This document shows positions 38,231 to 46,788 of a stretch of DNA of 64,000 bases, one piece after another (positions within the stretch are counted from its first letter, which is position 1; each line of letters opens with the position of its first letter). The stretch is from NCBI RefSeq assembly GCF_026262505.1, contig NC_067205.1, positions 14,446,001 through 14,510,000 of the forward strand. Reading direction: 5' to 3'. The notes under the pieces were generated by a model that was not told the DNA's origin, did not search any database, and saw only the letters and a list, made by a program, of their open reading frames with translations. This DNA is from Trichomonas vaginalis G3. Lineage: Eukaryota > Parabasalia > Trichomonadida > Trichomonadidae. Position numbers and translations under genes: made by a program.

Positions 38231-39166
38231 TTATAAGCGTTTTACATGGTAAACGTTATGAATTCGTGAGACTCTAAACAGTTTTGTAGCTTCTATTTCT
38301 TCGCTGAGGATATCGAATGTTTTAACTATGCCGAAAGTCTCTTTATACTTCTTCTTGACGTCAGATAGAAGGAAATCTTCTGCTGTTGGATAGTTTTTGT
38401 TCAGAAATTCTAACATGTCCATTTTATTTTCTACCGGCTTCTCTGCTTCTTTCTTTAAGTCTGCATAGTCGTTTCTCATACGTTCTATCTCTTTGACGGA
38501 GTAGTTATATTTCCTAATTGCCGCTTTACATTTAGAACATTGCGGGTTCATTTTTGCGTTATATTCTGAAACCTTACCTGCTAAAACAACCAAGGCGTCA
38601 ATGGTTTTCTTTAACTCAAAAGTTGTTGGTCTTATTTGTTCGTTCCATATTTTACATCTTTTATCTTTATCTCTTATCTGCCATACACATTCAGCAACTA
38701 ACGAAACAAAGTTGTCGTAGGTCTTAAATTCTTCAGATTTATATATGTCAGAAATATTCTTATATACCATGTCGCAATCTTTGTCCATAACCTTATGGTT
38801 GCAATGAAATCCTAGAAACTCATAGTTTACCTTACGAATGAACTTCTTTATTTCTACTGAGTCAGTTGCTTTGACTTCAATTTCGTCGAATTCAGGAATG
38901 GTTAGTTTTTGTTGCTGAATTTCAGGCAATTTAGGCAAATGGTCAATAATGTCCTGCATTTCATAAAGATACTGTTCATTTGTTTCATCTTTCGCACTAC
39001 AGTCTAAATTACATGTTAAAAGTTCTTGCTTTATCTTCTGGATTTCTGTTTCAAAAGTATATGAAGAAGGAATGAAGCTTTTCATTTCTACTAACATAGA
39101 TGTTGGATTCATGACTAACGAGTTTGGTGCTGTTGTTTGAATTGTTGTTGTGCCGATTGTTGACAT
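38231..39166 (-). CDS. Coiled-coil Maverick protein of unknown function
   Basis: An open frame of 311 codons from the ATG at 39,166 (MSTIGTTTIQTTAPNS). The longer version that starts 75 bases earlier would need an AT-rich, promoter-like leader to be coding. The protein is largely helical, with Lys/Glu-rich heptad-like stretches, and contains a CxxC pair (NPQCSKCKAAIRKY) that might bind a metal with nearby cysteines. The last residues (VYHVKRL) lie inside a copy of the intergenic repeat, so its C-terminus may vary between element copies. Upstream it shares a TTTTATTTTGTAT leader with the KilA-N gene. Function unknown. Confidence 0.7.
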   Translation of the reverse strand: MSTIGTTTIQTTAPNSLVMNPTSMLVEMKSFIPSSYTFETEIQKIKQELLTCNLDCSAKDETNEQYLYEMQDIIDHLPKLPEIQQQKLTIPEFDEIEVKATDSVEIKKFIRKVNYEFLGFHCNHKVMDKDCDMVYKNISDIYKSEEFKTYDNFVSLVAECVWQIRDKDKRCKIWNEQIRPTTFELKKTIDALVVLAGKVSEYNAKMNPQCSKCKAAIRKYNYSVKEIERMRNDYADLKKEAEKPVENKMDMLEFLNKNYPTAEDFLLSDVKKKYKETFGIVKTFDILSEEIEATKLFRVSRIHNVYHVKRL

Positions 39167-39240
39167 TTCTGTTCTTTTATACAAAATAAAAAAAAATAAA
39201 AAAATAAAACTAACTTTATTTTTTATTTCGGGAAAATTCA

Positions 39241-39745
39241 TGAAAATTCAAGAGGGTAGAAAACAGGTTAGAAAACAGGTTAGATCTAACCTTCTACCCT
39301 AAATTATATTTTTGGGTCCTTTACACTCATTACGATGAAGTCTTGACAAAACATTTACGTTCATGTTTGACAAAACATTTACGAAGAAGTCATGAAAATT
39401 CAAGAGGTGAAAAAAGAGGTGAAAAAACATTTACGAAGAAGTCTTGACAAAACATTTACGAAGAAGTCTTGACAAATTCAAGAGGTGAAAAAAGAGGTGA
39501 GAAAAGAGGTGAGATCTAACCATCTACCCTAAATTATATTTTTGGGTCCTTTACACTCATTACGAAGAAGTCTTGACAAAACATTTACGAAGAAGTCATG
39601 AAAATTCAAGAGGTGAAAAAAGAGGTGAAAAAACATTTACGAAGAAGTCTTGACAAAACATTTACGAAGAAGTCATGAAAATTCAAGAGGTTAGAAAACG
39701 TGTTAGAAAACGTGTTAGAAAACGTGTTAGATCTAACCATCTACC
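39241..39745. repeat. Intergenic repeat cluster II of the Maverick
   Basis: The same cassettes as cluster I, here in the reverse orientation: GGTTAGATCTAACC with flanking AGAAAACAGGTTAGAAAAC arms, then ATATTTTTGGGTCCTTTACAC, then tandem units with CATTTACGAAGAAGTCTT. Variants of the arm alternate between GGTTAG, GGTGAG and CGTGTTAG, as if the palindrome's arms drift in concert. No gene is present. The cluster lies between two minus-strand genes. Confidence 0.85.
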
Positions 39746-39937
39746 CGACATTCTCGTCAAATACAAAAAAATGAAAAAAATGACACTTTTTCATTAGATA
39801 ACTGTTATTTTTTGACGAAGTGAACGTTGACACTTCGTCAAAAAAATCCCTGAAATCATATCTTACATACAAAAAAATACAAAAAAATGACACTAACTTT
39901 ATTTTCTGACTTTCACAAAAGACCAAAAATAAACGCT
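39746..39937. other. Short AT-rich gap with ACTTCGTCAAAAAA repeats
   Basis: About 190 bases of A-runs and two near copies of a GACACTTTTT / GACACTAACTTTATTTT phrase. No gene was seen. It may include the 3' untranslated region of the KilA-N gene or a decayed promoter, because the CACTAACTTTATTTTCTGACTTT stretch resembles the leaders of the 39,166 and 40,549 genes. Confidence 0.4.
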
Positions 39938-40549
39938 TTACATGTATTTTTCAGCAACTTCGTCAAATAATTTTATAGCTTTATCTATCTCATCTACTTC
40001 AAACGTTTCTTTACCTTTCGTGGGAGCACCATACATTTTCTCAAACTTTTCGAGTAGTTCTGTTTCAGCAGCTCTCATATCATTAGCAAACACAACCTTG
40101 ACTATATTGACTGTACTGTCATATCTTAGAGTTATATTATATGTTCTTCCTATCTTATATCTCTTTGTATTGAAGTCCTTCGGTTTCTGAACGATGTAAA
40201 GTAAGCCTTCACTGCAACGTTCCGTATCGAATGAACCATATGTTATGAAGTTATATCCAACAACTGGGTCAATCCATAACAAAACTATTGGTATAAGACT
40301 TTTGTCTATAAGATATGCTCTTGTTCCATGAAATGCTACTGATATCATAAGCTCAGGATTTCTTGTCAAAATTTTCTGAGTAGAAGCAATTCTAACCCAG
40401 TCCTTCGGTCTCTTTCCAGATGGAGATAAAATGTCTGACAAAGAATATTTGTTGTATTTCTTTGAGTATCTTACGTTTAAATCACCAATTCTAACCACTT
40501 TGGTGTCATTGTCTATCTTTTTAACTGTTTCAAACTCAATGTTTGACAT
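39938..40549 (-). CDS. KilA-N DNA-binding protein with GIY-YIG (T5orf172) nuclease-like domain
   Basis: An open frame of 203 codons from the ATG at 40,549 (MSNIEFETVKK). The N-terminal part (IGDLNVRYSKKYNKYSLSDIL...KDWVRIASTQKI) has the pattern of the KilA-N domain, a DNA-binding fold common in large DNA viruses and greatly expanded in trichomonads. The C-terminal part reads LLYIVQKP...RYKIGRTYNITLR...AAETELLEKF, the order of the T5orf172/MUG113 branch of GIY-YIG nucleases, with the Tyr, KIGRT and Arg positions and a late Glu. This pairing is well known in viral proteins. A role in regulating or cutting DNA during element replication is likely. Confidence 0.75.
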   Translation of the reverse strand: MSNIEFETVKKIDNDTKVVRIGDLNVRYSKKYNKYSLSDILSPSGKRPKDWVRIASTQKILTRNPELMISVAFHGTRAYLIDKSLIPIVLLWIDPVVGYNFITYGSFDTERCSEGLLYIVQKPKDFNTKRYKIGRTYNITLRYDSTVNIVKVVFANDMRAAETELLEKFEKMYGAPTKGKETFEVDEIDKAIKLFDEVAEKYM

Positions 40550-40619
40550 ATATGTCTTTACATACAAAATAAAAAAATAAATAAAAATAAAACTAATTTT
40601 ATTTTTTCTATCTTAAGGA

Positions 40620-41326
40620 AATTCATGAAAATTCACGAGGGTAGAAAAGAGGGTAGAAAAGAGGTTAGATCTAACCTTCTACCCTAAAATATATTTTTGG
40701 GTCCTTTACACTCATTACGAAGAAGTCTTGACAAAACATTTACGAAGAAGTCTTGACAAAACATTTACGAAGAAGTCATGACAAAACATTTACGAAGAAG
40801 TCATGACAAAGCATGTACGATGAAGTTTTGACAAATCATTTACGATGAAATCATGACAAAACATTTACACTCATTACGATGAAGAAGTCTTGACAAAACA
40901 TTTACGAAGAAGTCATGACAAAACATTTACGAAGAAGTCTTGACAAAACATTTACGAAGAAGTCATGAAAATTCAAGAGGTGAAAAAAGAGGTGAGAAAA
41001 CAGGTGAGATCTAACCTCTTCACCTAAACATTATTTTTGGGTCCTTTACACTCATTACGATGAAGTCTTGACAAAACATTTACGAAGAAGTCATGACAAA
41101 TTCAAGAGGGTAGAAAAGAGGTTAGAAAACAGGTTAGATCTAACCTTCTACCCTAAAATATATTTTTGGGTCCTTTACACTCATTACGAAGAAGTCTTGA
41201 CAAAACATTTACGAAGAAGTCTTGACAAAACATTTACGAAGAAGTCATGACAAATTCAAGAGGGTAGAAAAGAGGTGAGAAAAGAGGTTAGATCTAACCT
41301 TCTACCCTAAATTATATTTTTGGGTC
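40620..41326. repeat. Intergenic repeat cluster III of the Maverick
   Basis: About 700 bases made of three to four GGTTAGATCTAACC cassettes, each followed by ATATTTTTGGGTCCTTTACACTC-type sequence and then runs of CATTTACGAAGAAGTC units. The palindrome arm appears both as AGAGGGTAGAAAAGAGGTTAG and as AGAGGTGAAAAAAGAGGTGAG. The proximal end supplies the stop and last codons of the proline-rich gene that starts at 41,635, so the repeat is fused to a gene end. Confidence 0.85.
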
Positions 41327-41635
41327 CGGGAACAACTTTCTCTCAATAGGGGCTGTAGCGTACTCTTTGCGTAAGCGGTTCAGACCTTCTTCGAACTCTT
41401 GGTCTCTCTTCGATTTGGATTGAGATTGGAATTGCTGGAACATCCAAGGGTTGGGGCAGTAAGGCATAGGCTGAGGAGGGTAGTTCGGGAAGCCTTGTGG
41501 TGGGTAGTAACCTTGAGGTGGAAATTGGTAGAAATTCGGAGGTACTTGCTGGAACTGAGGTTGCTGAGGAGACTGTTGTGGTTCTTTAGGTTCCTCTGGT
41601 TTGGGAATGGACTCGGTTGGTGGGACGTGAGACAT
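41312..41635 (-). CDS. Small proline/glutamine-rich Maverick protein
   Basis: 107 codons starting MSHVPPTESIPKPEEPKEP. The middle is Pro/Gln/Tyr/Phe-rich (QVPPNFYQFPPQGYYPPQGF), like a disordered or self-associating segment, and the C-terminus is basic (SKSKRDQEFEEGLNRLRKEY). The frame is open for another 103 codons upstream, but those are encoded by a short tandem repeat and are not believed. The last codons (DPKI) come from the repeat cassette. Codon choice is richer in G+C than in the polymerase or fibre. Function unknown; adaptor or virion-associated roles would fit such composition. Confidence 0.6.
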   Translation of the reverse strand: MSHVPPTESIPKPEEPKEPQQSPQQPQFQQVPPNFYQFPPQGYYPPQGFPNYPPQPMPYCPNPWMFQQFQSQSKSKRDQEFEEGLNRLRKEYATAPIERKLFPDPKI

Positions 41636-41904
41636 TCGTTTGTGTCCTGTCGGAAGGAAAAACTTTTCCTGTCGGAAGGAAGAACTTTTTCTGTTGGAAG
41701 GAAAAACTTTTCCTGTCGGAAGGAAAAACTTTTTCTGTCGGAAGGAAAAACTTTTTCTGAAGTTCGACCAAAAAGTTCTCAATTTTCGAAAATTTGAATG
41801 GTTTACGGACGGACAACTGGAAAATTTTTTCTTGTCGGAAGGAAAAATTTTTTCTTTTGTCCGGAAAATTTTTTCCAGTTGTCGGGAAAATATTTTCCTG
41901 TCGG
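41636..41904. repeat. 22-bp tandem repeat between divergent genes
   Basis: Five or so copies of a unit like CTGTCGGAAGGAAAAACTTT, an interrupting unique stretch (about 41,757-41,820), then looser copies with GGAAAATTTTTTC cores. It lies exactly between two divergent start codons (41,635 and 41,905), so it probably acts as their shared regulatory region. It lacks the TTTTTA(C/T) promoter block found before most other genes of the element, which sets this gene pair apart. Confidence 0.8.
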
Positions 41905-42279
41905 ATGGAAGAACTTGGAATGCAAGAAAGACTTGACGAGGCAATTTACCTAATTGAAATTAACAACTGCGTAAAAGACTACTTGCGCAAGGTCATGAAG
42001 CCCAAGGTCAAGTTCACCGCTATTTCTGGAAGGGCTGCCTTGAATCTCGAGACTTCGACTGGAATTCCAATTCAAATACCAGAAAACACTCCTTTCGACG
42101 ACATAAAGGACGCCAAAAGAGAAGCCATTATAAAGTTCTTTGCCAAGCGTCCTTGGATACTACTTCCAAACAGAGAGAGTCCAATTCCACGAATTATACA
42201 AATTCTCAAGGGTCTCCTTCGCTTCTCTGGTCAGCCATTCTACATAACCTGTGAAGGCGACATCCAACCAGTTCAGTAA
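41905..42279 (+). CDS. Unrecognised 124-residue protein with host-like codon use
   Basis: Open from MEELGMQERLDEAIYL; an in-frame ATG at 41,920 is an alternative start. The protein is compact and mixed alpha/beta: a helical N-terminus, a basic stretch (DYLRKVMKPKVKF), and a C-terminus with RPWILLPNRESPIPRIIQIL. Codons such as CTC, AAG, TTC and GCC are frequent, as in the host aldolase and unlike the A-rich codons of the neighbouring element genes. This suggests a gene acquired by the element or kept under different selection. No family was recognised. Confidence 0.65.
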   Translation: MEELGMQERLDEAIYLIEINNCVKDYLRKVMKPKVKFTAISGRAALNLETSTGIPIQIPENTPFDDIKDAKREAIIKFFAKRPWILLPNRESPIPRIIQILKGLLRFSGQPFYITCEGDIQPVQ

Positions 42280-42416
42280 ACCTTAACGTTTAACTTCACT
42301 TTTTTATGTTTTTTGTGAAAGTGTCAAAAATAAATTGTTTTCATGAGTTTTCTACGATGTTAGAAAAGTGGTTAGAAAACGTGTTAGATCTAACATGCTA
42401 ACATAAACATTATTTT
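42280..42416. repeat. Single repeat cassette between convergent genes
   Basis: A lone copy of the palindromic cassette (AGAAAACGTGTTAGATCTAACATGCTAAC near 42,372-42,405), followed by the ACATAAACATTATTTTT stretch that also follows the other cassettes. It directly abuts the stop codon of the minus-strand gene ending at 42,417. This again links the cassette to gene 3' ends. Confidence 0.75.
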
Positions 42417-43277
42417 TCAATACTTTTTCAGCACTTTTCCGTAGTTATATATGAAAGACAATTCGAGATAAAAGTCATAGTACAATGGAATAATATGTTG
42501 CACACCATTTGTTGTGAACCAAACTTGAAAGTCAGAGAAACTGTTACTAGGTGGTTCGTAGAATTTAGAAGCAAAGTCATAAAAGTCCTTACCAATACAT
42601 AGAAAACTATTGTTGCTTGAACTGAAACTTGCATGACACATAACATTTTGAGGGTCAAACACGTTTCTATAAACTGTCAAATCTGCTGGTGGAAGTATAA
42701 ATTTAAATGGACCATCTGGTGGTAATGGTTCGTTCTGGTTTAGTAACCGAAGAAATTGTGCCCAAGAACGTTTGTCTACTTCCCAAAATAAAAACTCTGT
42801 ATCTCTTGGAGGGTTAATTTCAATCTTTTGAAATGAAACGGTGGAGTTCATCTTGTCATATTCTAGTTTCAGATAGTATGTTCCATTTAGTAAAGAGTCG
42901 TATTTTTCTTGAAATTCCCAATAATATTTGTTCATTTGAGTTTGAAAGTCATTTAGAGTTTTCTCAAGACTTTCGTCTGAACGAACTGTAAAGATTCTCA
43001 TTTCGTCGAATTTGTCTATTAGACCATCAGAACCTTTATACTGCCCATGAAAATATACTGCGAACATAAATGCGTTAGTTCTATTTGAAAACAAAACTCT
43101 TCTAAATGCTATTGCCTTTGCATCTGAAGGACTTTGAAGCCAACGAATTGGATAGTCAAACCTGTATGCTCGGGATGAAATTTCTTCATCTGAAATAGTC
43201 CTACCAGCATTTGTAAAGATATAGTCTAACGGTTTTGTATCTGCTACTTTTGTTCTTTGTTTTTCAACCTGAAGCAT
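42417..43277 (-). CDS. Maverick structural-type protein, copy A of a duplicated gene
   Basis: 286 codons, intact. It opens MLQVEKQRTKVADTKPLDYI after TTTTTACATATATTAA. It shares with the + strand gene at 49,164 the N-terminal pattern (TKPLD..FTN.G, Y-RFDYP-RWL--PS--KAI-FRR) and the C-terminal pattern (SFLC---DFY-----FYEPPS...DFQVWFTT-G...IPLYY-FYLELSFIYNY). The fold looks beta-rich. A paired, divergent set in one element suggests two related virion components, for example capsomer or vertex proteins, but no known family was recognised. Confidence 0.75.
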   Translation of the reverse strand: MLQVEKQRTKVADTKPLDYIFTNAGRTISDEEISSRAYRFDYPIRWLQSPSDAKAIAFRRVLFSNRTNAFMFAVYFHGQYKGSDGLIDKFDEMRIFTVRSDESLEKTLNDFQTQMNKYYWEFQEKYDSLLNGTYYLKLEYDKMNSTVSFQKIEINPPRDTEFLFWEVDKRSWAQFLRLLNQNEPLPPDGPFKFILPPADLTVYRNVFDPQNVMCHASFSSSNNSFLCIGKDFYDFASKFYEPPSNSFSDFQVWFTTNGVQHIIPLYYDFYLELSFIYNYGKVLKKY

Positions 43278-43425
43278 TTAATATATGTAAAAATATATTG
43301 TTTTAAAATGGTATGCCATTTCATATTTCTCATCTAACAAACAAGTTTCCCAACGGTCTTCTCCAACAAACTCAGCGTACATTTCAAATAAAATTAAAAA
43401 ATGTCACTTTTAAAAAAATAAATTT
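43278..43425. other. Short gap with promoter block of copy A gene
   Basis: Contains the TTTTTACATATATTAA block (minus strand) before the start at 43,277, and AT-rich sequence before the polymerase stop. No gene was seen. Confidence 0.5.
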
Positions 43426-45579
43426 TTACTTCATGCAATGTTTTATTTCTGTGCCGTCTTCAAGTATGCCCCAGTACTTACGCTTGGAGAGGACATGAAC
43501 TTCGGTGAAAATTTTGTCCAATTTGAATCGACCCATCTTTTCACCGACCATACCCATTTCAATGAGTTTGTTGTATCCTTCTTCGTTCGTCATGAGTGCG
43601 TCAATGTTCTCATAGTAAACCTTGACTTTGGATTTGACTTCGGAGAAGAATTTGTTGTAGTTGTCAAGGACTGCCTTTGCGAACTGAGGGTAAGACCAAT
43701 GTTCGACAATAGGTTTTAATGTGGTTACTAAGCCACTTTGACCTTGAGTGAATTCGTACTTCAAAACAAAAGGAGAAAACCTTTCAACAAAGTTGTCGAC
43801 CTTCTCATAATGTTTACTCTTCATCTCTTGAGGTTTCTTAATGGAATATCCCCATGTCGAATTCATAAGCAATTTGAGTGTCATTGCAAGTTTGGGGTTT
43901 GAAGCTTTCCTAATATCATACAGTTGTTGTATGACTTTTCCAACTGTATAGTTCCTTCCCGGGAACTCACCATCTTCGTTTGGAATTCCAGTCGGAATAT
44001 ATTGGACAAACCTCATGTATGCAGCGTTAAGGTCGACATAGTATATCTTTTCATCTGAGTCGAACTTGTCGCAACCAATTGGTCCAGTTTGTGGAAATTC
44101 AAGTGAGTCTCTTATCTTCTGAGAAACTTCTCCTGTTATCTCATAAACATCGTCGAAGCAACCTGTTTCATATAAAACCTTCTGACCTAACTCAGATGCT
44201 CTCCAATACAATTTGACGTCAATTGGATGTCTCAATGGAAGTTTGTTTATAGCATCTTGAAGTTCTTGCAACCTCATTGGAAGTTCTTCTGGTTCAGGTT
44301 GGTATCCGAACAATCCAACTCCTTGTGGAATTGTGTACTTCTTTTGTACTAGAACTTTGTCTGGAACAACTTTTGGTCTTGCTAACAGTGAAAAGTTTGT
44401 TTCGTCTTTTGGTACAAAAGTTTCTGTCAGCTTGTCATCTGGAATTGGTTCCAACAAACCTTTCTCGAAAAGAATGTTTACAGCTCTGACAATGTTGCAC
44501 TTGCCTTTTCCGAACAATGGGTTTGTAAGACTTTCGTTCAACATGAAGTGGTTGTGGACAATTACAATCTTCAACCATGGTAAGTCTTTGTCAACAACAT
44601 AGTCGTCATGTGAAGAACCTTTAGCTGTAGGTATGTTGACTCGGATATTGACATTTGCCAACGGTGCAATTTTTGCCAATTGACCTCTGAGAATGTACCT
44701 TGTCTTCACACATGACTCAAGATACTTCATCTTCTCTTCTGTAACAAGACCAGAGTTCCTGAGACATGTAAGAATACAAGGTTCATTGACAATTGTTTCA
44801 ATTGAATTGTAAATTCCATACCTTGTCAAGTCAATGTCAGACTTATTTATGAACGGAAAGTATCCAGCATGTTGTCTGACTGCTTGAGGGTTAGGTTGGT
44901 ACCATTCGAACTTGACACTTGCAATTCCTTCAATTGCATTCAAAATGTCTGAGTCGGAGTCAACCATTTGTTCTCTCTTTGTAGTCTTGAAAGCGTCAAG
45001 AAGTTTTGCGGCTGTTTGTTCATTGCCATTTGCATAGTAAATGTGACCATCCAAATCTGTTATGGTCAATCTGAGATTGTGTCCTTTCTTATTTCCGTCT
45101 TGAATTGCAGCAAGTACACCCATGAAGCCTTCTTTGTTCTTTCCTTCGTCAAAGTTTACTGTAAAGGTTCGACCAGATGTAATTTGACTTCTAACTTCAC
45201 GATACTTCTCATATGCATATCTTGTTCTTTCCATGGGAGCATGACCATCCTCTGCACTACCTTTTTTCCTTCTCAAAGGATGCAATTGTTCGTCATGTTT
45301 CCAGTAGAATCTGGCAAAGCCGTCGTGTCCTTCAACTTGAGGTTCACTAACATCGAAAGGCATGTCCATAAGACGTTCTTCTTCTAACCTCTCTAGTCTG
45401 TTTGGATAATTTGCACGTGCTGTTTCCAAATCCATTTCGTAGCGAAGACCAGACAATTTGTCATAGACTTTTATGGGTCTTCCCTTCCTATATTTAAAAT
45501 TCTTCGAAACTCTCCAACCATATCTTTGCAACTCTGCTTTTATTCTAGCAGATTTTCTATCCATTCTATATGGGGGCAT
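43426..45579 (-). CDS. Protein-primed family B DNA polymerase (Polinton pPolB)
   Basis: An open frame of 717 codons. Motif A is in YYVDLNAAYMRFVQYIPTG near residue 515, motif B in KLAMTLKLLMNSTWGYSIKK near residue 560 (the K...NSxYG pattern), and the motif C region is VYYENIDALMTNEE near residue 651. These mark a family B polymerase of the protein-primed type, which copies the element from its ends using a terminal protein. The N-terminus is basic (MDRKSARIKAELQRYG) and could act as or bind the terminal protein. The start follows TTTTTATTTTTATAAAA. It is the longest open frame in the element and is read as whole. Confidence 0.88.
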   Translation of the reverse strand: MPPYRMDRKSARIKAELQRYGWRVSKNFKYRKGRPIKVYDKLSGLRYEMDLETARANYPNRLERLEEERLMDMPFDVSEPQVEGHDGFARFYWKHDEQLHPLRRKKGSAEDGHAPMERTRYAYEKYREVRSQITSGRTFTVNFDEGKNKEGFMGVLAAIQDGNKKGHNLRLTITDLDGHIYYANGNEQTAAKLLDAFKTTKREQMVDSDSDILNAIEGIASVKFEWYQPNPQAVRQHAGYFPFINKSDIDLTRYGIYNSIETIVNEPCILTCLRNSGLVTEEKMKYLESCVKTRYILRGQLAKIAPLANVNIRVNIPTAKGSSHDDYVVDKDLPWLKIVIVHNHFMLNESLTNPLFGKGKCNIVRAVNILFEKGLLEPIPDDKLTETFVPKDETNFSLLARPKVVPDKVLVQKKYTIPQGVGLFGYQPEPEELPMRLQELQDAINKLPLRHPIDVKLYWRASELGQKVLYETGCFDDVYEITGEVSQKIRDSLEFPQTGPIGCDKFDSDEKIYYVDLNAAYMRFVQYIPTGIPNEDGEFPGRNYTVGKVIQQLYDIRKASNPKLAMTLKLLMNSTWGYSIKKPQEMKSKHYEKVDNFVERFSPFVLKYEFTQGQSGLVTTLKPIVEHWSYPQFAKAVLDNYNKFFSEVKSKVKVYYENIDALMTNEEGYNKLIEMGMVGEKMGRFKLDKIFTEVHVLSKRKYWGILEDGTEIKHCMK

Positions 45580-45610
45580 TTTTATAAAAATAAAAAAATA
45601 TTTTTTTTCT

Positions 45611-46195
45611 TTACTTTACATAACCGCCTGCTGCCATAAGTCTTTGACGCCAACCCATACCAGCTAATGAAGGTTGACTTGGTTTAGTTTCCAAACTAAA
45701 CTTTGGTTTTGGTTTATCTTCAGTTTTTGGTTTTTCTTCTTCTATCGGTTTTTCGTCACTTTTCGGTTTCTCTGACTTTACCTCACCTGCAGGAACAGTT
45801 GTGTCGTCAACATCTTCATAAATATCATATGCCATTTGTTTTTGTTTTCCTTTCAACTTTTTGTGTTTGTTGTAAAGTTTAGAATATTTCGACTCTAAGT
45901 CAATGAGATGTTCTATAATGAACTGTTGGTCAGTGAAGTAAACTTTTCCATCTGTTGTTTCGAAAGCTCCTTCAGACTTCAATATTTTATTTGTGAGAGT
46001 CTGTTTCTTTTTTGAGATACTTGCCGTTCCATTTTTATGAAAAGTGACTTTGTAGTTAGGGTTTGTATTTCCAGACCTGGCACTTTCTATTATTGAATTT
46101 TTCTCTTCATCTGTAAGTTCTTTGACAGGTTTTGACAATGGTTCTGAACTTTTTGTTTGTGGTGTCAAATCTACCGTTTCAACTTCTTCGGTCAT
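45611..46195 (-). CDS. Lys/Pro-rich Maverick protein, unknown function
   Basis: 194 codons, intact. N-terminus acidic (MTEEVETVDLTPQTKSSEPL), middle with a helical ESKYSKLYNKHKKLKGKQKQ stretch, then Pro/Lys/Glu-rich repeats (EKPKSDEKPIEEEKPKTEDK) and a small Gly/Met tail. Preceded by TTTTTTACTGAGATGAA. It lies just upstream of the polymerase in the same direction with a 31-bp gap. The composition recalls capsid-associated scaffolding or core proteins, but no homologue was recognised. Confidence 0.7.
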   Translation of the reverse strand: MTEEVETVDLTPQTKSSEPLSKPVKELTDEEKNSIIESARSGNTNPNYKVTFHKNGTASISKKKQTLTNKILKSEGAFETTDGKVYFTDQQFIIEHLIDLESKYSKLYNKHKKLKGKQKQMAYDIYEDVDDTTVPAGEVKSEKPKSDEKPIEEEKPKTEDKPKPKFSLETKPSQPSLAGMGWRQRLMAAGGYVK

Positions 46196-46214
46196 TTCAT
46201 CTCAGTAAAAAATT

Positions 46215-46367
46215 TTAGTTTGGTTTGTTTTCAACTGGTTGTTGTTGTTTTTTAAGTCGGTCTAAAACTTCCTGAGGTATAGGAAGAACTTGACAAACAC
46301 GTGGTGTAACTGCTGGAAGTCGACAAATCCATCTTGAACCCATTTGTCTCAATGCTGTATTGTTCAT
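46215..46367 (-). CDS. 50-residue Maverick protein
   Basis: A short frame MNNTALRQMGSRWICRL... to ...QQQPVENKPN with stop at 46,215. The support is its promoter: the 17 bases before its ATG, TTTTTTACTGAGATGAA, are the same as those before the 46,195 gene, and the neighbours are tightly packed (19-bp gaps). It contains two Cys and a Pro-rich middle. Function unknown. Confidence 0.6.
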   Translation of the reverse strand: MNNTALRQMGSRWICRLPAVTPRVCQVLPIPQEVLDRLKKQQQPVENKPN

Positions 46368-46386
46368 TTCATCTCAGTAAAAAACT

Positions 46387-46788
46387 TTACATTCCCCACG
46401 TTTGAGGCGGTTGAGGTTGGTTATTGTTTACCCACTGTTGTGCATGGTTATATCCTCTGTTAAAGAATCTTTCACCTTGGTCCATATAGTGTCCTGCTTG
46501 GTTATAGTAGTCATTTGCTTTGTTATAATAGTTTCCTGCTTGTCTTCCTACATTGTCCATCCATCCTTGAACTTTTCCTCTTGTTTCAGGATTTGGAATA
46601 AGATTTGTTGCATCTTGTGCTACATCCCAACCTTTCTGTACAGTTTGTATAATAGGTTGTGCTTTCTCTTTAAGTATACCTAATGTACTCAAAATCTTCC
46701 TTCCAACTCCAAATACACCTCTGGCTATTGTTCCAACTGCGGGCAAAAATCTGGATGCAACTCCTGCTAATGCGCCAAATAAACCCAT
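46387..46788 (-). CDS. Small glycine-rich amphipathic Maverick protein (candidate membrane-active virion protein)
   Basis: 133 codons, intact. The N-terminus (MGLFGALAGVASRFLPAVGT) is hydrophobic and glycine-rich, followed by basic and helical segments and a repetitive Tyr/Asn/Gln-rich region (NYYNKANDYYNQAGHYMDQG). The pattern of an N-terminal amphipathic helix in a small basic virion protein resembles the membrane-disrupting cement proteins of adenovirus-like capsids; this is inference. The start lies 17 bp from the divergent integrase start. Confidence 0.65.
   Translation of the reverse strand: MGLFGALAGVASRFLPAVGTIARGVFGVGRKILSTLGILKEKAQPIIQTVQKGWDVAQDATNLIPNPETRGKVQGWMDNVGRQAGNYYNKANDYYNQAGHYMDQGERFFNRGYNHAQQWVNNNQPQPPQTWGM

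Noticed and set aside
41636-41944. N-terminal extension of the proline-rich protein through the tandem repeat
   Set aside because: Repeated FFLPTGKVFPSDRK-like phrases come from a 22-bp repeat that is open in several frames on both strands.
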